Shown here one piece after another: positions 1-8,533 of a stretch of 64,000 bases of DNA (position 1 is the stretch's first letter; every line of letters starts with the position of its first letter). A program made the position numbers and the translations under genes. The notes under the pieces are model-generated. The model was not told where the DNA came from and did no database searches. It was given only the letters and a program-made list of their open reading frames with translations. Source of the stretch: Streptomyces sp. cg36 (GTDB lineage: Bacteria > Actinomycetota > Actinomycetes > Streptomycetales > Streptomycetaceae); contig NZ_CP163520.1 of NCBI RefSeq assembly GCF_041080675.1, positions 2,542,001-2,606,000 of the forward strand, given 5' to 3'.

Positions 1-52
1 CCCCACCTCCGGCGGACCTCGGTCCGGCGGGCGCTTTAACTACCCACGGAGG

Positions 53-84
53 TATTGTCAAGGGGGCATCCTTGGCCTATCTGC
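53..84 (+). promoter_or_regulatory. possible pta promoter
   Basis: TTGTCA at 55-60 and TATCTG at 78-83 are 17 bases apart, upstream of the pta start at 147, and a T-run follows at 86-91. The -10 hexamer departs from the actinobacterial TANNNT consensus in its last base, so this is only a candidate. The first 146 bases hold no convincing gene. Confidence 0.3.
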
Positions 85-146
85 ATTTTTTCCGACCGCC
101 GGAGCCCGGCCGCCTGGGCGAGGACAGACAGAACGGGAGAGCACGC

Positions 147-2240
147 GTGACGCGCAGCGTGTACGTGACCGGGATCGACCGGGGAGACGGCCGCCAGGTC
201 ATCGAGCTGGGAGTCATGGAGCTCCTGACCCGCCAGGTGGACCGGGTGGGCGTCTTCCGCCCCCTGGTGCACGACGGGCCGGACCGCCTCTTCGATCTGC
301 TCCGGGCCCGCTACCGGCTCTCCCAGGACCCGGCGACGGTGTACGGGATGGACTACCACGAGGCGTCCGCGCTCCAGGCCGAGCGCGGCACCGACGAGCT
401 GGTCTCCCAGCTCGTCGAGCGCTTCCACAAGGTCGCCCGCGACTACGAGGTGGTCCTGGTCCTCGGCACCGACTTCGCCGCCACCCAGCTCCCGGACGAA
501 CTGGCGCTCAACGCCCGGCTCGCCAACGAGTTCGGCGCCTCCGTGATCCCGGTGGTGGGCGGCAAGGGCCAGACGGCCGAGTCGGTGCGGGCCGAGGCCC
601 GCAACGCCCACCGCGCCTACCAGGCCCTGGGCTGCGACGTGCTCACGATGGTCGTCAACCGGGTGAACCCGCAGGACCGCGCGGCCATCGCCGAGCGCCT
701 GGCGGCCCGCCTCCCGGTGCCCTGCTACGTACTGCCCGACGAGCCCGCGCTGGCCGCGCCGACCGTCGCCCAGATCACCTCCGCGCTCGGCGGCACGGTG
801 CTGCTCGGCGACGACGCCGGGCTCGCCCGGGACGCCCTCGACTTCGTCTTCGGCGGCGCCATGCTGCCGAACTTCCTCAACGCCCTGACCCCGGGCTGCC
901 TGGTGGTGACCCCGGGCGACCGCGCGGACCTGGTCGTCGGCTCGCTGGCCGCGCACAGCGCCGGCACGCCCCCGATAGCCGGTGTGCTGCTGACCCTGGA
1001 CGAGCGGCCCGGCGAGGCCATCCTCACCCTGGCCGACCGGCTCGCGCCCGGCACCCCGGTGATCGCGGTGAGCGGCGGGTCCTTCCCCACCGCCGGTGAA
1101 CTCTTCGCCCTCGAAGGCAAGTTGAACGCCGCGACCCCCCGCAAGGCGGAGACCGCCCTCGGCCTCTTCGAGCGGCACATCGACACCGCCGACCTGCTGG
1201 CCCGGATGTCGGTGGCCCGCAGCGGCCGGGTCACCCCGATGATGTTCGAGCACGAGCTGCTGGAGACGGCCCGCGCCGACCGCCGCCGGGTGGTGCTGCC
1301 CGAGGGCTCCGAGGAGCGCGTGCTGCGCGCCGCCGACGTCCTGCTCCGCCGGGACGTGTGCGAGCTGACGCTGCTCGGCGACACCGAGGCGATCCGCAAG
1401 AAGGCCGCCGACCTCGGCATCGACGTCACCAAGTGCCAGATCATCGACCCCCACACCTCGGAGCTGCGCCAGCCCTTCGCCGAGCGCTACGCCCAGCTGC
1501 GCGCCCACAAGGGCGTCACCGTGGAGCTCGCGTACGACGTGGTGGCCGATGTGAACTACTTCGGCACCCTGATGGTCCAGGAGGGCCTGGCCGACGGCAT
1601 GGTGTCGGGCTCGGTGCACTCCACCGCCGCCACCATCCGCCCTGCGTTCGAGATCATCAAGACCACGCCGGGAGCCTCCATCGTCTCGTCGGTCTTCTTC
1701 ATGTGCCTGGCCGACAAGGTGCTGGTGTACGGCGACTGCGCGGTCAACCCGGACCCGAACGCCGAGCAGCTGGCCGACATCGCCGTACAGGCCGCCGCCA
1801 CCGCCGCCCGGTTCGGCGTGGACCCGCGGATCGCGATGCTCTCGTACTCGACCGGCACCTCCGGCTCTGGCGCCGACGTCGACAAGGTCCGCGAGGCCAC
1901 CAAGCTGGTCCGCGAGGCGCGCCCGGACCTGCGGATCGAGGGCCCGATCCAGTACGACGCGGCGGTGGAGCCGTCGGTGGCCGCCACCAAGCTGCCGGAC
2001 TCGGAGGTGGCCGGGCAGGCCACCGTGCTGATCTTCCCGGACCTCAACACCGGCAACAACACCTACAAGGCCGTGCAGCGCTCGGCCGGCGCCGTGGCCG
2101 TGGGCCCGGTGCTCCAGGGTCTGCGCAAGCCGGTCAACGACCTCTCGCGCGGCGCCCTCGTCCAGGACATCGTCAACACCGTCGCCATCACGGCCATCCA
2201 GGCCCAGGCGCAGGCAAAGGGGCAGGAGACCTCCGCATGA
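147..2240 (+). CDS. pta: phosphate acetyltransferase
   Basis: The enzyme interconverts acetyl-CoA and acetyl phosphate in the cytoplasm and pairs with acetate kinase. The 697-residue protein is the long two-domain form. An N-terminal P-loop/DRTGG-like regulatory half (about residues 1-370, starting VYVTGIDRGDG) is followed by the catalytic PTA_PTB half (about 375-690, with VVLPEGSEERVLRAADVL and STGTSGSGADVDKV). The GTG at 147 is chosen because GGGAGA lies 7 bases upstream; the frame stays open to 72 but without a ribosome site. The stop overlaps the ackA start by ATGA, so the two genes are translationally coupled. The order pta-ackA-pyk is the normal Streptomyces arrangement. Confidence 0.96.
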   Translation: MTRSVYVTGIDRGDGRQVIELGVMELLTRQVDRVGVFRPLVHDGPDRLFDLLRARYRLSQDPATVYGMDYHEASALQAERGTDELVSQLVERFHKVARDYEVVLVLGTDFAATQLPDELALNARLANEFGASVIPVVGGKGQTAESVRAEARNAHRAYQALGCDVLTMVVNRVNPQDRAAIAERLAARLPVPCYVLPDEPALAAPTVAQITSALGGTVLLGDDAGLARDALDFVFGGAMLPNFLNALTPGCLVVTPGDRADLVVGSLAAHSAGTPPIAGVLLTLDERPGEAILTLADRLAPGTPVIAVSGGSFPTAGELFALEGKLNAATPRKAETALGLFERHIDTADLLARMSVARSGRVTPMMFEHELLETARADRRRVVLPEGSEERVLRAADVLLRRDVCELTLLGDTEAIRKKAADLGIDVTKCQIIDPHTSELRQPFAERYAQLRAHKGVTVELAYDVVADVNYFGTLMVQEGLADGMVSGSVHSTAATIRPAFEIIKTTPGASIVSSVFFMCLADKVLVYGDCAVNPDPNAEQLADIAVQAAATAARFGVDPRIAMLSYSTGTSGSGADVDKVREATKLVREARPDLRIEGPIQYDAAVEPSVAATKLPDSEVAGQATVLIFPDLNTGNNTYKAVQRSAGAVAVGPVLQGLRKPVNDLSRGALVQDIVNTVAITAIQAQAQAKGQETSA

Positions 2241-3487
2241 CCAGCACCGACCCGACCGCGTCGCGCGTCCTCGTACTCAACTCCGGCTCCTCGTCGGTGA
2301 AGTACCAGCTGCTCGACATGAGCGACGGCTCGCGCCTGGCCGTGGGCCTGGTCGAGCGGATCGGCGAGGAGACCTCCCGGCTGGCGCACACCCCGCTGGC
2401 GACCGGCGGCGAGCGGCGCGAGACCACCGGCCCGATCGCCGACCACGCGGCGGCCCTGAAGGCCCTCGCCGAGGAGCTGGCGGCCGACGGCTTGGGCCTG
2501 GACTCCCCCGAGCTGGCCGCGATCGGCCACCGCGTGGTGCACGGCGGGCTGAGGTTCACCGCGCCGACCGTGATCACCGAGGAGGTCATGGCGGAGATCG
2601 AGCGGCTGGTGCCGGTCGCCCCGCTGCACAACCCGGCGAACATCACCGGCATCCGCACCGCCCAGGGGCTGCGCCCGGACCTGCCGCAGGTGGCGGTCTT
2701 CGACACCGCCTTCCACACCACGATGCCGGAGTACGCGGCCCGGTACGCGATCGACGTGGAGACCGCCGACGCCCACCGCATCCGCCGCTACGGCTTCCAC
2801 GGCACCTCGCACGCCTACGTCTCGCGCCGCACGGCCGAGCTGCTCGGCAAGGACCCCGCCGAGGTCAACGTGATCGTCCTGCACCTGGGCAACGGCGCCT
2901 CGGCGTCGGCGGTGCGCGGCGGGGTGTGCGTGGACACCTCGATGGGGCTCACCCCGCTGGAGGGCCTGGTCATGGGCACCCGCTCCGGCGACGTCGACCC
3001 GGCGGTGACCTTCCACCTGGAGCGGGTGGCGGGCATGTCCACGGACGAGATCGACGTCCTGCTCAACAAGAAGAGCGGTCTGGTCGGGCTCTGCGGCGAC
3101 AACGACATGCGCGAGATCCGCCGCCGCATCGACGAGGGCGACGAGCGGGCCGCGCTCGCCTTCGACGTCTACATCCACCGGCTGAAGAAGTACATCGGCG
3201 CCTACTACGCGGTGCTGGGCAAGGTCGACGCGGTGGTCTTCACCGCCGGGGTGGGCGAGAACGCGGCGCCGGTGCGCGAGGCGGCGGTGCGCGGTCTGGA
3301 GGAGCTGGGCCTGGCGGTCGACGGCGAGCTCAACGCCGTACGGTCCGACGCGCCGCGGCTGATCTCGCCGGAATACGCACGGGTGGCCGTGGCAGTGGTA
3401 CCCACGGACGAGGAGCTGGAGATCGCGCGCCAGGCGTACGCGCTGGTCCGGTCCGAGGGCGCCGTGCCGGGCGGTGCGGACGCCTGA
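2237..3487 (+). CDS. ackA: acetate kinase
   Basis: The enzyme converts acetyl phosphate plus ADP to acetate plus ATP, and the reverse. The 416-residue protein has the family marks in order: N-terminal NSGSSSVKY phosphate-binding motif, YGFHGTSHAYV in the middle, LHLGNGASASAV, and MGTRSGDVDPAV. The ATG at 2237 overlaps the pta stop (ATGA) and has AGGAGA about 8 bases upstream. Length and motifs are complete, so the gene looks functional. Coupling to pta suggests the two are made in a fixed ratio. Confidence 0.97.
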   Translation: MTSTDPTASRVLVLNSGSSSVKYQLLDMSDGSRLAVGLVERIGEETSRLAHTPLATGGERRETTGPIADHAAALKALAEELAADGLGLDSPELAAIGHRVVHGGLRFTAPTVITEEVMAEIERLVPVAPLHNPANITGIRTAQGLRPDLPQVAVFDTAFHTTMPEYAARYAIDVETADAHRIRRYGFHGTSHAYVSRRTAELLGKDPAEVNVIVLHLGNGASASAVRGGVCVDTSMGLTPLEGLVMGTRSGDVDPAVTFHLERVAGMSTDEIDVLLNKKSGLVGLCGDNDMREIRRRIDEGDERAALAFDVYIHRLKKYIGAYYAVLGKVDAVVFTAGVGENAAPVREAAVRGLEELGLAVDGELNAVRSDAPRLISPEYARVAVAVVPTDEELEIARQAYALVRSEGAVPGGADA

Positions 3488-3548
3488 CGGAGCGGTCCGG
3501 CGGGCCACGCCTGAGCGGGCCTCCGCCCATTTGTACATTCCACCAGAC

Positions 3549-3581
3549 GGAATATTCCGGAGCGAAACAAACCGATAGGAT
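3549..3581 (+). promoter_or_regulatory. pyk promoter with palindromic site; probable leaderless start
   Basis: A good -10 hexamer, TAGGAT, lies at 3576-3581, only 7 bases before the pyk ATG at 3589, where transcription would begin. No Shine-Dalgarno sequence is present, so a leaderless mRNA is likely. A perfect 10-bp palindrome GGAATATTCC (3549-3558) overlaps the expected -35 position. With an upstream ATTCC it also forms ATTCC-N7-GGAAT. No good -35 match is visible, which fits a regulated promoter. Confidence 0.5.
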
Positions 3582-3588
3582 ACGCCTC

Positions 3589-5019
3589 ATGCGCCGTTCC
3601 AAAATCGTCTGCACACTGGGCCCCGCCGTCGACTCCTACGAGCAGCTGACTGCTCTGATCGAGGCCGGTATGAACGTGGCCCGCTTCAACTTCAGCCACG
3701 GAACCCAGGCAGAGCACCAGGAACGGTACGACCGTGTCCGCAGGGCCGCCGCCGACACCGGCCGCGCGGTGGGCGTGCTCGCCGACCTCCAGGGACCCAA
3801 GATCCGCCTGGAGAAGTTCGCCGAGGGACCGGTCGAGCTGGTGCGCGGTGACGAGTTCACCATCACCACCGAGGACGTCCCCGGCGACAAGTCGATCTGC
3901 GGCACCACCTACAAGGGCCTGCCGGGCGACGTCTCCAAGGGCGACCCGATCCTGATCAACGACGGCAACGTCGAGCTCAAGGTGACCTCGGTCGAGGGCC
4001 CCCGGGTCAGGACCATCGTCATCGAGGGCGGTGTGGTCTCCGACCACAAGGGCATCAACCTGCCCGGCGCCGCCGTGAACGTCCCGGCCCTCTCCGAGAA
4101 GGACGTCGAGGACCTGCGGTTCGCTCTGAGGATGGGCTGCGACCTGGTCGCGCTCTCCTTCGTCCGGGACGCCGACGACGTCAAGGACGTCCACAAGGTG
4201 ATGGACGAGGTCGGCCGCCGGGTGCCGGTCATCGCCAAGGTGGAGAAGCCGCAGGCCGTCGAGCACATGGAGGGCGTCGTCATGGCGTTCGACGGTGTGA
4301 TGGTGGCCCGTGGCGACCTCGCCGTCGAGTACCCCCTGGAGCGGGTACCGATGGTGCAGAAGCGGCTCATCGAGCTGTGCCGCCGCAACGCCAAGCCGGT
4401 GATCGTGGCGACCCAGATGATGGAGTCGATGATCACCAACTCGCGCCCGACCCGCGCCGAGGCGTCCGACGTGGCCAACGCCATCCTGGACGGCGCCGAC
4501 GCGGTCATGCTCTCCGCCGAGTCCTCGGTCGGCGCCTACCCGATCGAGACGGTCAAGACGATGTCCCGCATCGTGGAAGCCGCCGAGGAGGAGCTCCTCT
4601 CCAAGGGCCTCCAGCCGCTGGTGCCCGGCAAGAAGCCGCGCACCCAGGGCGGTTCGGTGGCCCGCGCCGCCTGCGAGATCGCGGACTTCCTGGACGGCAA
4701 GGCGCTGGTGGCGTTCACCAAGTCGGGTGACACCGCCCGCCGGCTGTGCCGCTACCGCACCGCCCAGCCGATCCTGGCCTTCACCACGGACGCCGGCACC
4801 CGCAACCAGCTGGCGCTGAGCTGGGGCGTCGAGTCGTTCGTCGTGCCGCACGTGGACAACACCGACGCGATGGTCGACCTCGTGGACGCCGAGCTGCTGA
4901 AGCTCAAGCGGTACCACGAGGGCGACACGATGGTCATCACCGCCGGCTCGCCCCCCGGCGTCCCCGGCACCACCAACATGGTCCGGGTCCACCACCTGGG
5001 CGGCGACCAGCAGGGCTGA
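3589..5019 (+). CDS. pyk: pyruvate kinase
   Basis: The enzyme transfers phosphate from phosphoenolpyruvate to ADP in the last step of glycolysis. The 476-residue protein begins RRSKIVCTLGPA and has MNVARFNFSHG, the catalytic-loop lysine in VIAKVEKPQAVEHM, the metal-binding VMVARGDLAVEYPLERVP, and KPVIVATQMMESMI. A complete C-terminal PK domain runs from about residue 350 to the end. It lies 101 bases downstream of ackA with its own promoter-like sequence. Streptomyces usually carries two pyk genes; this is the copy next to pta-ackA (pyk2 of S. coelicolor by position). Confidence 0.96.
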   Translation: MRRSKIVCTLGPAVDSYEQLTALIEAGMNVARFNFSHGTQAEHQERYDRVRRAAADTGRAVGVLADLQGPKIRLEKFAEGPVELVRGDEFTITTEDVPGDKSICGTTYKGLPGDVSKGDPILINDGNVELKVTSVEGPRVRTIVIEGGVVSDHKGINLPGAAVNVPALSEKDVEDLRFALRMGCDLVALSFVRDADDVKDVHKVMDEVGRRVPVIAKVEKPQAVEHMEGVVMAFDGVMVARGDLAVEYPLERVPMVQKRLIELCRRNAKPVIVATQMMESMITNSRPTRAEASDVANAILDGADAVMLSAESSVGAYPIETVKTMSRIVEAAEEELLSKGLQPLVPGKKPRTQGGSVARAACEIADFLDGKALVAFTKSGDTARRLCRYRTAQPILAFTTDAGTRNQLALSWGVESFVVPHVDNTDAMVDLVDAELLKLKRYHEGDTMVITAGSPPGVPGTTNMVRVHHLGGDQQG

Positions 5020-5027
5020 CGCGGCTG

Positions 5028-5053
5028 CTCCGTACGGGAGTTCCCGTACGGAG
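5028..5053 (+). terminator. hairpin terminator after pyk
   Basis: Perfect 12-bp inverted repeat (5028-5039 with 5042-5053, CTCCGTACGGGA arms) and a 2-base loop, just after the pyk stop. There is no U-tract, as is common for Streptomyces terminators. Confidence 0.7.
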
Positions 5054-5202
5054 GACCTTCGCGCGACGAGGGCGGTGCACCGGAGCGGATCCGGGGCGCC
5101 GCCCTCGCGCACACCCGCGCGGGGGGGCACGAGCGGTTCCGTTGCCCAGTCGCGGAGTGCCCGCAACAGGATCTACATATTCAGTGGGGTACGTTCGCGT
5201 TC

Positions 5203-6426
5203 ATGCGTGCCCCGATAACTGTGCAGTTCAGCCGACCACTGGCGGCAGTGGCCCTCACCGTGACGGCGGTGGCCTGTGGTGTCGCCCCCGCGGCCGCCCA
5301 TCCGGTGAAGCCGGGCACGCCCACGCCCGGGAAGCCGTCGCCGGGCGTGCCGCGGGCCGGCTCCCCCAAGCAGCCCCCCGCGTCCATGTCGGCCGTGGGC
5401 GGCGAGCAGTTGGGCCGCCCGGGCCCCCAGACGGGTGCGGGCGCCCCCGCGCTGCCCAGGGACCTCTCGGCGCTGTCCTGGATGGTCTCCGACGCCGACA
5501 CCGGCCAGGTGCTCGCCGCCAGCAACGCCCACTGGCCGCTGCCGCCGGCCTCCACCCTGAAGATGCTCTTCGCGGACACCGTGCTGCCCGTGGTGCCCGG
5601 TACCGCGAGCCACAAGGTGGAGGCGGCGGAGCTGACCGGCATGGGCGACGGCAGCAGCGCGGTCGGCATCGTCCCGGGCCAGACCTACCAGGGCGCCGAC
5701 CTGTGGCGCGGGGTGTTCCTGCGCTCGGGCAACGACGCGGTGCACGTGCTCGCCTCGATGAACGGCGGCGTCCCCAAGACCGTGACGGACATGCAGGCCA
5801 AGGCGGAGTCGCTGGGCGCCAAGGACACGCACGTCCGCAGCCCCGACGGCTACGACGCGGAGGGCCAGGTCTCCTCGGCGTACGACCTGACCCTGTTCCT
5901 GCGCTCGGGCCTGCGCAACAAGGACTTCAAGGAGTACTGCGCGACGGCGGACGCCAAGTTCCCCGGCGGGCCCAACACCAAGGGCAAGCCGTTCGGCATC
6001 TCCAACACCAACCGCATGCTCTCCGGCATCGGCGGGGTCTCCAAGTACCCCGGCTTGATCGGCGGCAAGAACGGCTACACGACCCACGCGGGCAACACCC
6101 TGGCGGAGGCCGCCACCCGCGACGGCCACACGATCCTGGTGACGGTGATGAACCCCCAGGAGAACAAGCACGACAAGGTCTACACCGAGACGGCCGCCCT
6201 GCTCGACTGGGGCTTCGCGGCGGTCGGCAGGGCCCAGCCGATCGGCACCCTGGACCAGCCGAAGCCCTCCCCCGCCCCCCACGCGAAGACCTCGGCGGCG
6301 ACCACCACGGACTCCTCGGGCCTGGGAATCCTGGGCTGGACGGGCCTGGGAGCGGGCGCGGCGGTGGCCGCGGGGGTGGCGTACGCGGTGCTGAAGCGGC
6401 GGCCGGAGAAGCGGCGCCGGGTGTAG
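5203..6426 (+). CDS. D-alanyl-D-alanine carboxypeptidase-like serine hydrolase, membrane anchored
   Basis: Penicillin-binding serine peptidase (S11 type, 407 residues) expected to trim peptidoglycan stem peptides outside the membrane. An N-terminal signal peptide (about 1-32, ending APAAAHP) precedes a Pro-rich linker to about 85 and the catalytic domain. The motifs are STLK (Ser117, Lys120), SGN (175-177) and KNG (289-291). The third motif is usually KTG, so the Asn is unusual. A C-terminal transmembrane helix (about 375-397) ends in a basic KRRPEKRRRV tail, typical of S11 enzymes anchored by their C terminus. The ATG at 5203 is the only plausible start giving a full signal peptide. Confidence 0.9.
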   Translation: MRAPITVQFSRPLAAVALTVTAVACGVAPAAAHPVKPGTPTPGKPSPGVPRAGSPKQPPASMSAVGGEQLGRPGPQTGAGAPALPRDLSALSWMVSDADTGQVLAASNAHWPLPPASTLKMLFADTVLPVVPGTASHKVEAAELTGMGDGSSAVGIVPGQTYQGADLWRGVFLRSGNDAVHVLASMNGGVPKTVTDMQAKAESLGAKDTHVRSPDGYDAEGQVSSAYDLTLFLRSGLRNKDFKEYCATADAKFPGGPNTKGKPFGISNTNRMLSGIGGVSKYPGLIGGKNGYTTHAGNTLAEAATRDGHTILVTVMNPQENKHDKVYTETAALLDWGFAAVGRAQPIGTLDQPKPSPAPHAKTSAATTTDSSGLGILGWTGLGAGAAVAAGVAYAVLKRRPEKRRRV

Positions 6427-6455
6427 GGGCGGGGGCTTCCCCGCCCGCCCGAGCA

Positions 6456-6505
6456 CGGCGACAGCGTGGCCCGCACCGGATCCGGTGCGGGCCACGCTGT
6501 CGTCG
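6456..6505. terminator. bidirectional terminator, near-perfect 50-base palindrome
   Basis: Positions 6461-6480 are exactly complementary to 6481-6500, and pairing extends outward to about 6456/6505 with one G-T wobble. It lies between convergent genes ending at 6426 and 6534, so it probably stops transcription from both sides. Confidence 0.8.
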
Positions 6506-6533
6506 CTGCCCCGAGGGCCTGGTGCGGAACGGG

Positions 6534-7892
6534 CTATTCGGGGCTGCCCTCCGTGATGTAGTTCTGCAGGCCCGGGATCGTCAGCGTGCCGCCGAACTGG
6601 CCCGCCTGATGGACCGTCGCGTCGGTGAAGAAGACGTACGGGATGTTCAGCGGGGGCGGGGTCTGCGGGCTGAACGTGATCGGGATGAGGCCGAAGAGGT
6701 TGCCCTTCAGCTCCTCCGTGTACATCGTCACCGTGCCGTTGCGGATCTTCGACTTGGAGCCCGCGCGCGCCTTCACATGAGCGGTGGTCGGCTTGCCGTT
6801 GAGCTCCGGGCCGTAGACCAGCTGGTGCAGGTTGTCGATGTCCACCGTGTCCGCCGTGAACTTCAGGACCTTCTTGGTCTTCCCGCTGCCCGTCTTCACC
6901 TCGACGATGCCCTGGTAGTCCAGACCGCCCAGGGCCAGCATCGAGGTCTTGAGGATCCACGGCTGGTCCGGCAGCAGCGGGACGCCCGCGGCGAGCTTGG
7001 CGTTGGCCAGCGCCTTGGGGTCCGGGGTCGGGCACGGGAAGGGCTGCTTGGCACCCGCGGGGATGTCGGTGTCCTTCTTGGCGTCCAGGCCCTTGGCGCT
7101 GTCCGCCAGGTCCTCGACCTTCTGGCCCGCCCGCGCGGCGGCGTCGCGGATGGCGTCGGCGGTCTTGTCCGCCGCCGCCCTGCCCGCCTGGTCCGCCGAC
7201 TTCTTCTCCGGGGCCTTCGGCTTGGTGGCCTGCTGCCCCGGCGTCGTCTTCGAGGTCGTCGAAGGCGTCGGCGTCGACGGCTTGGCGGTGGTGCTCGTCG
7301 ACGGCTTCGGGGCCGTCGGCGACGCCGACTTGCTCGGGTGGATGCCGAGGATGTCGCCCAGTACGTCCCCGAGGCCCAGCGGGTCAAGCGGGTTGGTGGA
7401 CTTGGTGGGCGCGGGCTTGGTGGTCGGCGCGTTCGCCGGGGCGGACGGCTTCTGCTGGGCCTTGTCGGCCGAGGGCGTGGTGGTGGGCGCCGGCTGCCCG
7501 GCCTTGTCGCCCGACTTGTCGTCGGCCTTGTCCGGGGAACCGGCCTTGCCCGAGGAAGAGGAGGACGGGTCCGGCGTGGGCGCGTCCGTCTTACTGGCCG
7601 ACGGGCTCGGCGACTTGGACGGGCTCGCCGACTCGCTCGGCTGGTCGGAGCGCGTCACACAGGGGCCGGGCGCGAACGGGATGTCCGTCTTGTCGTCCGC
7701 CATCGCGAGCTTGGGCGTGAGGCTCATCCCGACGAACATGGCCGTCGGCATCGCCGCCAGCGCCATCGCCTTGCCCGCGGGCATGTGCAGCTTCGTCAGC
7801 AGCGACTTCCTCGGGGCCGCGTGGCGCGGCCCCCTTCTCTCACGGGAGTCGCCGCCTCCGGTCGAGTCCAGCTGCGTCTCGTCACCCCGCAC
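6534..7892 (-). CDS. secreted Pro/Ser/Thr/Lys-rich protein of unknown function (third gene of the DUF6230 operon)
   Basis: No function is recognised. From the GTG at 7892 the protein has 452 residues. It has a basic N terminus, a hydrophobic segment (KAMALAAMPTAMFVGMSLTP) like a signal or anchor, and a low-complexity extracellular stretch of about 200 residues rich in Ser, Pro, Thr, Lys and Asp. A globular C-terminal domain of about 190 residues follows, with FTADTVDIDNLHQLVYG and PYVFFTDATVHQAGQFGGTLTIPG. The GTG start has GGGAGG 4 bases upstream and overlaps the stop of the DUF6114 gene (7882); the frame is open to an ATG at 7955 without a ribosome site. Coupling to DUF6114 and DUF6230 suggests one envelope complex. 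Confidence 0.75.
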   Translation of the reverse strand: MRGDETQLDSTGGGDSRERRGPRHAAPRKSLLTKLHMPAGKAMALAAMPTAMFVGMSLTPKLAMADDKTDIPFAPGPCVTRSDQPSESASPSKSPSPSASKTDAPTPDPSSSSSGKAGSPDKADDKSGDKAGQPAPTTTPSADKAQQKPSAPANAPTTKPAPTKSTNPLDPLGLGDVLGDILGIHPSKSASPTAPKPSTSTTAKPSTPTPSTTSKTTPGQQATKPKAPEKKSADQAGRAAADKTADAIRDAAARAGQKVEDLADSAKGLDAKKDTDIPAGAKQPFPCPTPDPKALANAKLAAGVPLLPDQPWILKTSMLALGGLDYQGIVEVKTGSGKTKKVLKFTADTVDIDNLHQLVYGPELNGKPTTAHVKARAGSKSKIRNGTVTMYTEELKGNLFGLIPITFSPQTPPPLNIPYVFFTDATVHQAGQFGGTLTIPGLQNYITEGSPE

Positions 7893-8436
7893 TGTTCCTC
7901 CCGCCATTGGCGTCGACTGTCGTTTCCGTGACGGCCGCTCCATGCTCCTCCTCACGCGGGCCGGGGACGCCGCCGTCCTCCGGCAGCGCGTCCGGCTCGT
8001 CCCCCGAGGGCTCGGCGGCCTTGCCCTGCCGCCCGCGCCGCTTCGGCTTCGCGGGCACCCAGGCCACCGCGAGCGCCCCGCCGAACAGGGCGAACAGGAA
8101 GCCGATGAGGAAGCCGCCGAAGTTGGCGACCGGCAGCGAGATCAGGGCGAGCAGGATGGCCGCGACACCGGCGAACACCCGTACGACGTGGTGGAACCAC
8201 ATGGTCAGGCCGAGCGTGACCAGAAGGACGCCGATGATCAGTGAGCCCGCACCCGCGGTCGTCGACATGGCCAGGGTGATGTTGCCCAGGTGCATGTTGG
8301 CGTACGGGAAGTACATGATGGGCACGCCGCCGGCGATGGTGAACAGCCCCGCCCAGAACGGCCTGCTGCCCCGCCAGGCCCGGTAACGCAGCCGCCAGTA
8401 GGAGAACCCTCGGGAACCTGTGGTCTCGGCGCTCAT
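7882..8436 (-). CDS. DUF6114 family membrane protein
   Basis: 184-residue integral membrane protein of the actinobacterial DUF6114 family; function unknown. A cytoplasmic N terminus (FSYWRLRYRAWRGSRPFW) is followed by about four hydrophobic helices in residues 28-132, then a charged Lys/Arg/Glu-rich tail (PKRRGRQGK onward). The ATG at 8436 has GGGAGC 8 bases upstream. It is the middle gene of a three-gene operon, and its stop overlaps the next start. The conserved pairing with DUF6230 suggests that it anchors or exports its secreted neighbours; that role is inference. Confidence 0.85.
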   Translation of the reverse strand: MSAETTGSRGFSYWRLRYRAWRGSRPFWAGLFTIAGGVPIMYFPYANMHLGNITLAMSTTAGAGSLIIGVLLVTLGLTMWFHHVVRVFAGVAAILLALISLPVANFGGFLIGFLFALFGGALAVAWVPAKPKRRGRQGKAAEPSGDEPDALPEDGGVPGPREEEHGAAVTETTVDANGGRNSAG

Positions 8437-8483
8437 GGAAAACAGCTCCCTGGTACCGCTGTTGCTGTGAAAAGAAAGAGTTC

Positions 8484-8517
8484 CCCGGTGGCCGACGGAT
8501 CCCCGCCGGCCACCGGG
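8484..8517 (-). terminator. attenuator hairpin between DUF6230 and DUF6114 genes
   Basis: An 11-bp perfect stem (8484-8494 with 8507-8517) and a 12-base loop are followed on the reverse strand by CTCTTTCTTTT. It lies in the 97-base gap after the first gene, so partial termination could make DUF6230 the most abundant product of the operon. Confidence 0.6.
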
Positions 8518-8533
8518 TGAAGCACCCGCTGGG

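Noticed and set aside
36-1619. 527-residue reverse-strand frame over pta
   Set aside because: Shadow frame; pta matches its family along its length.
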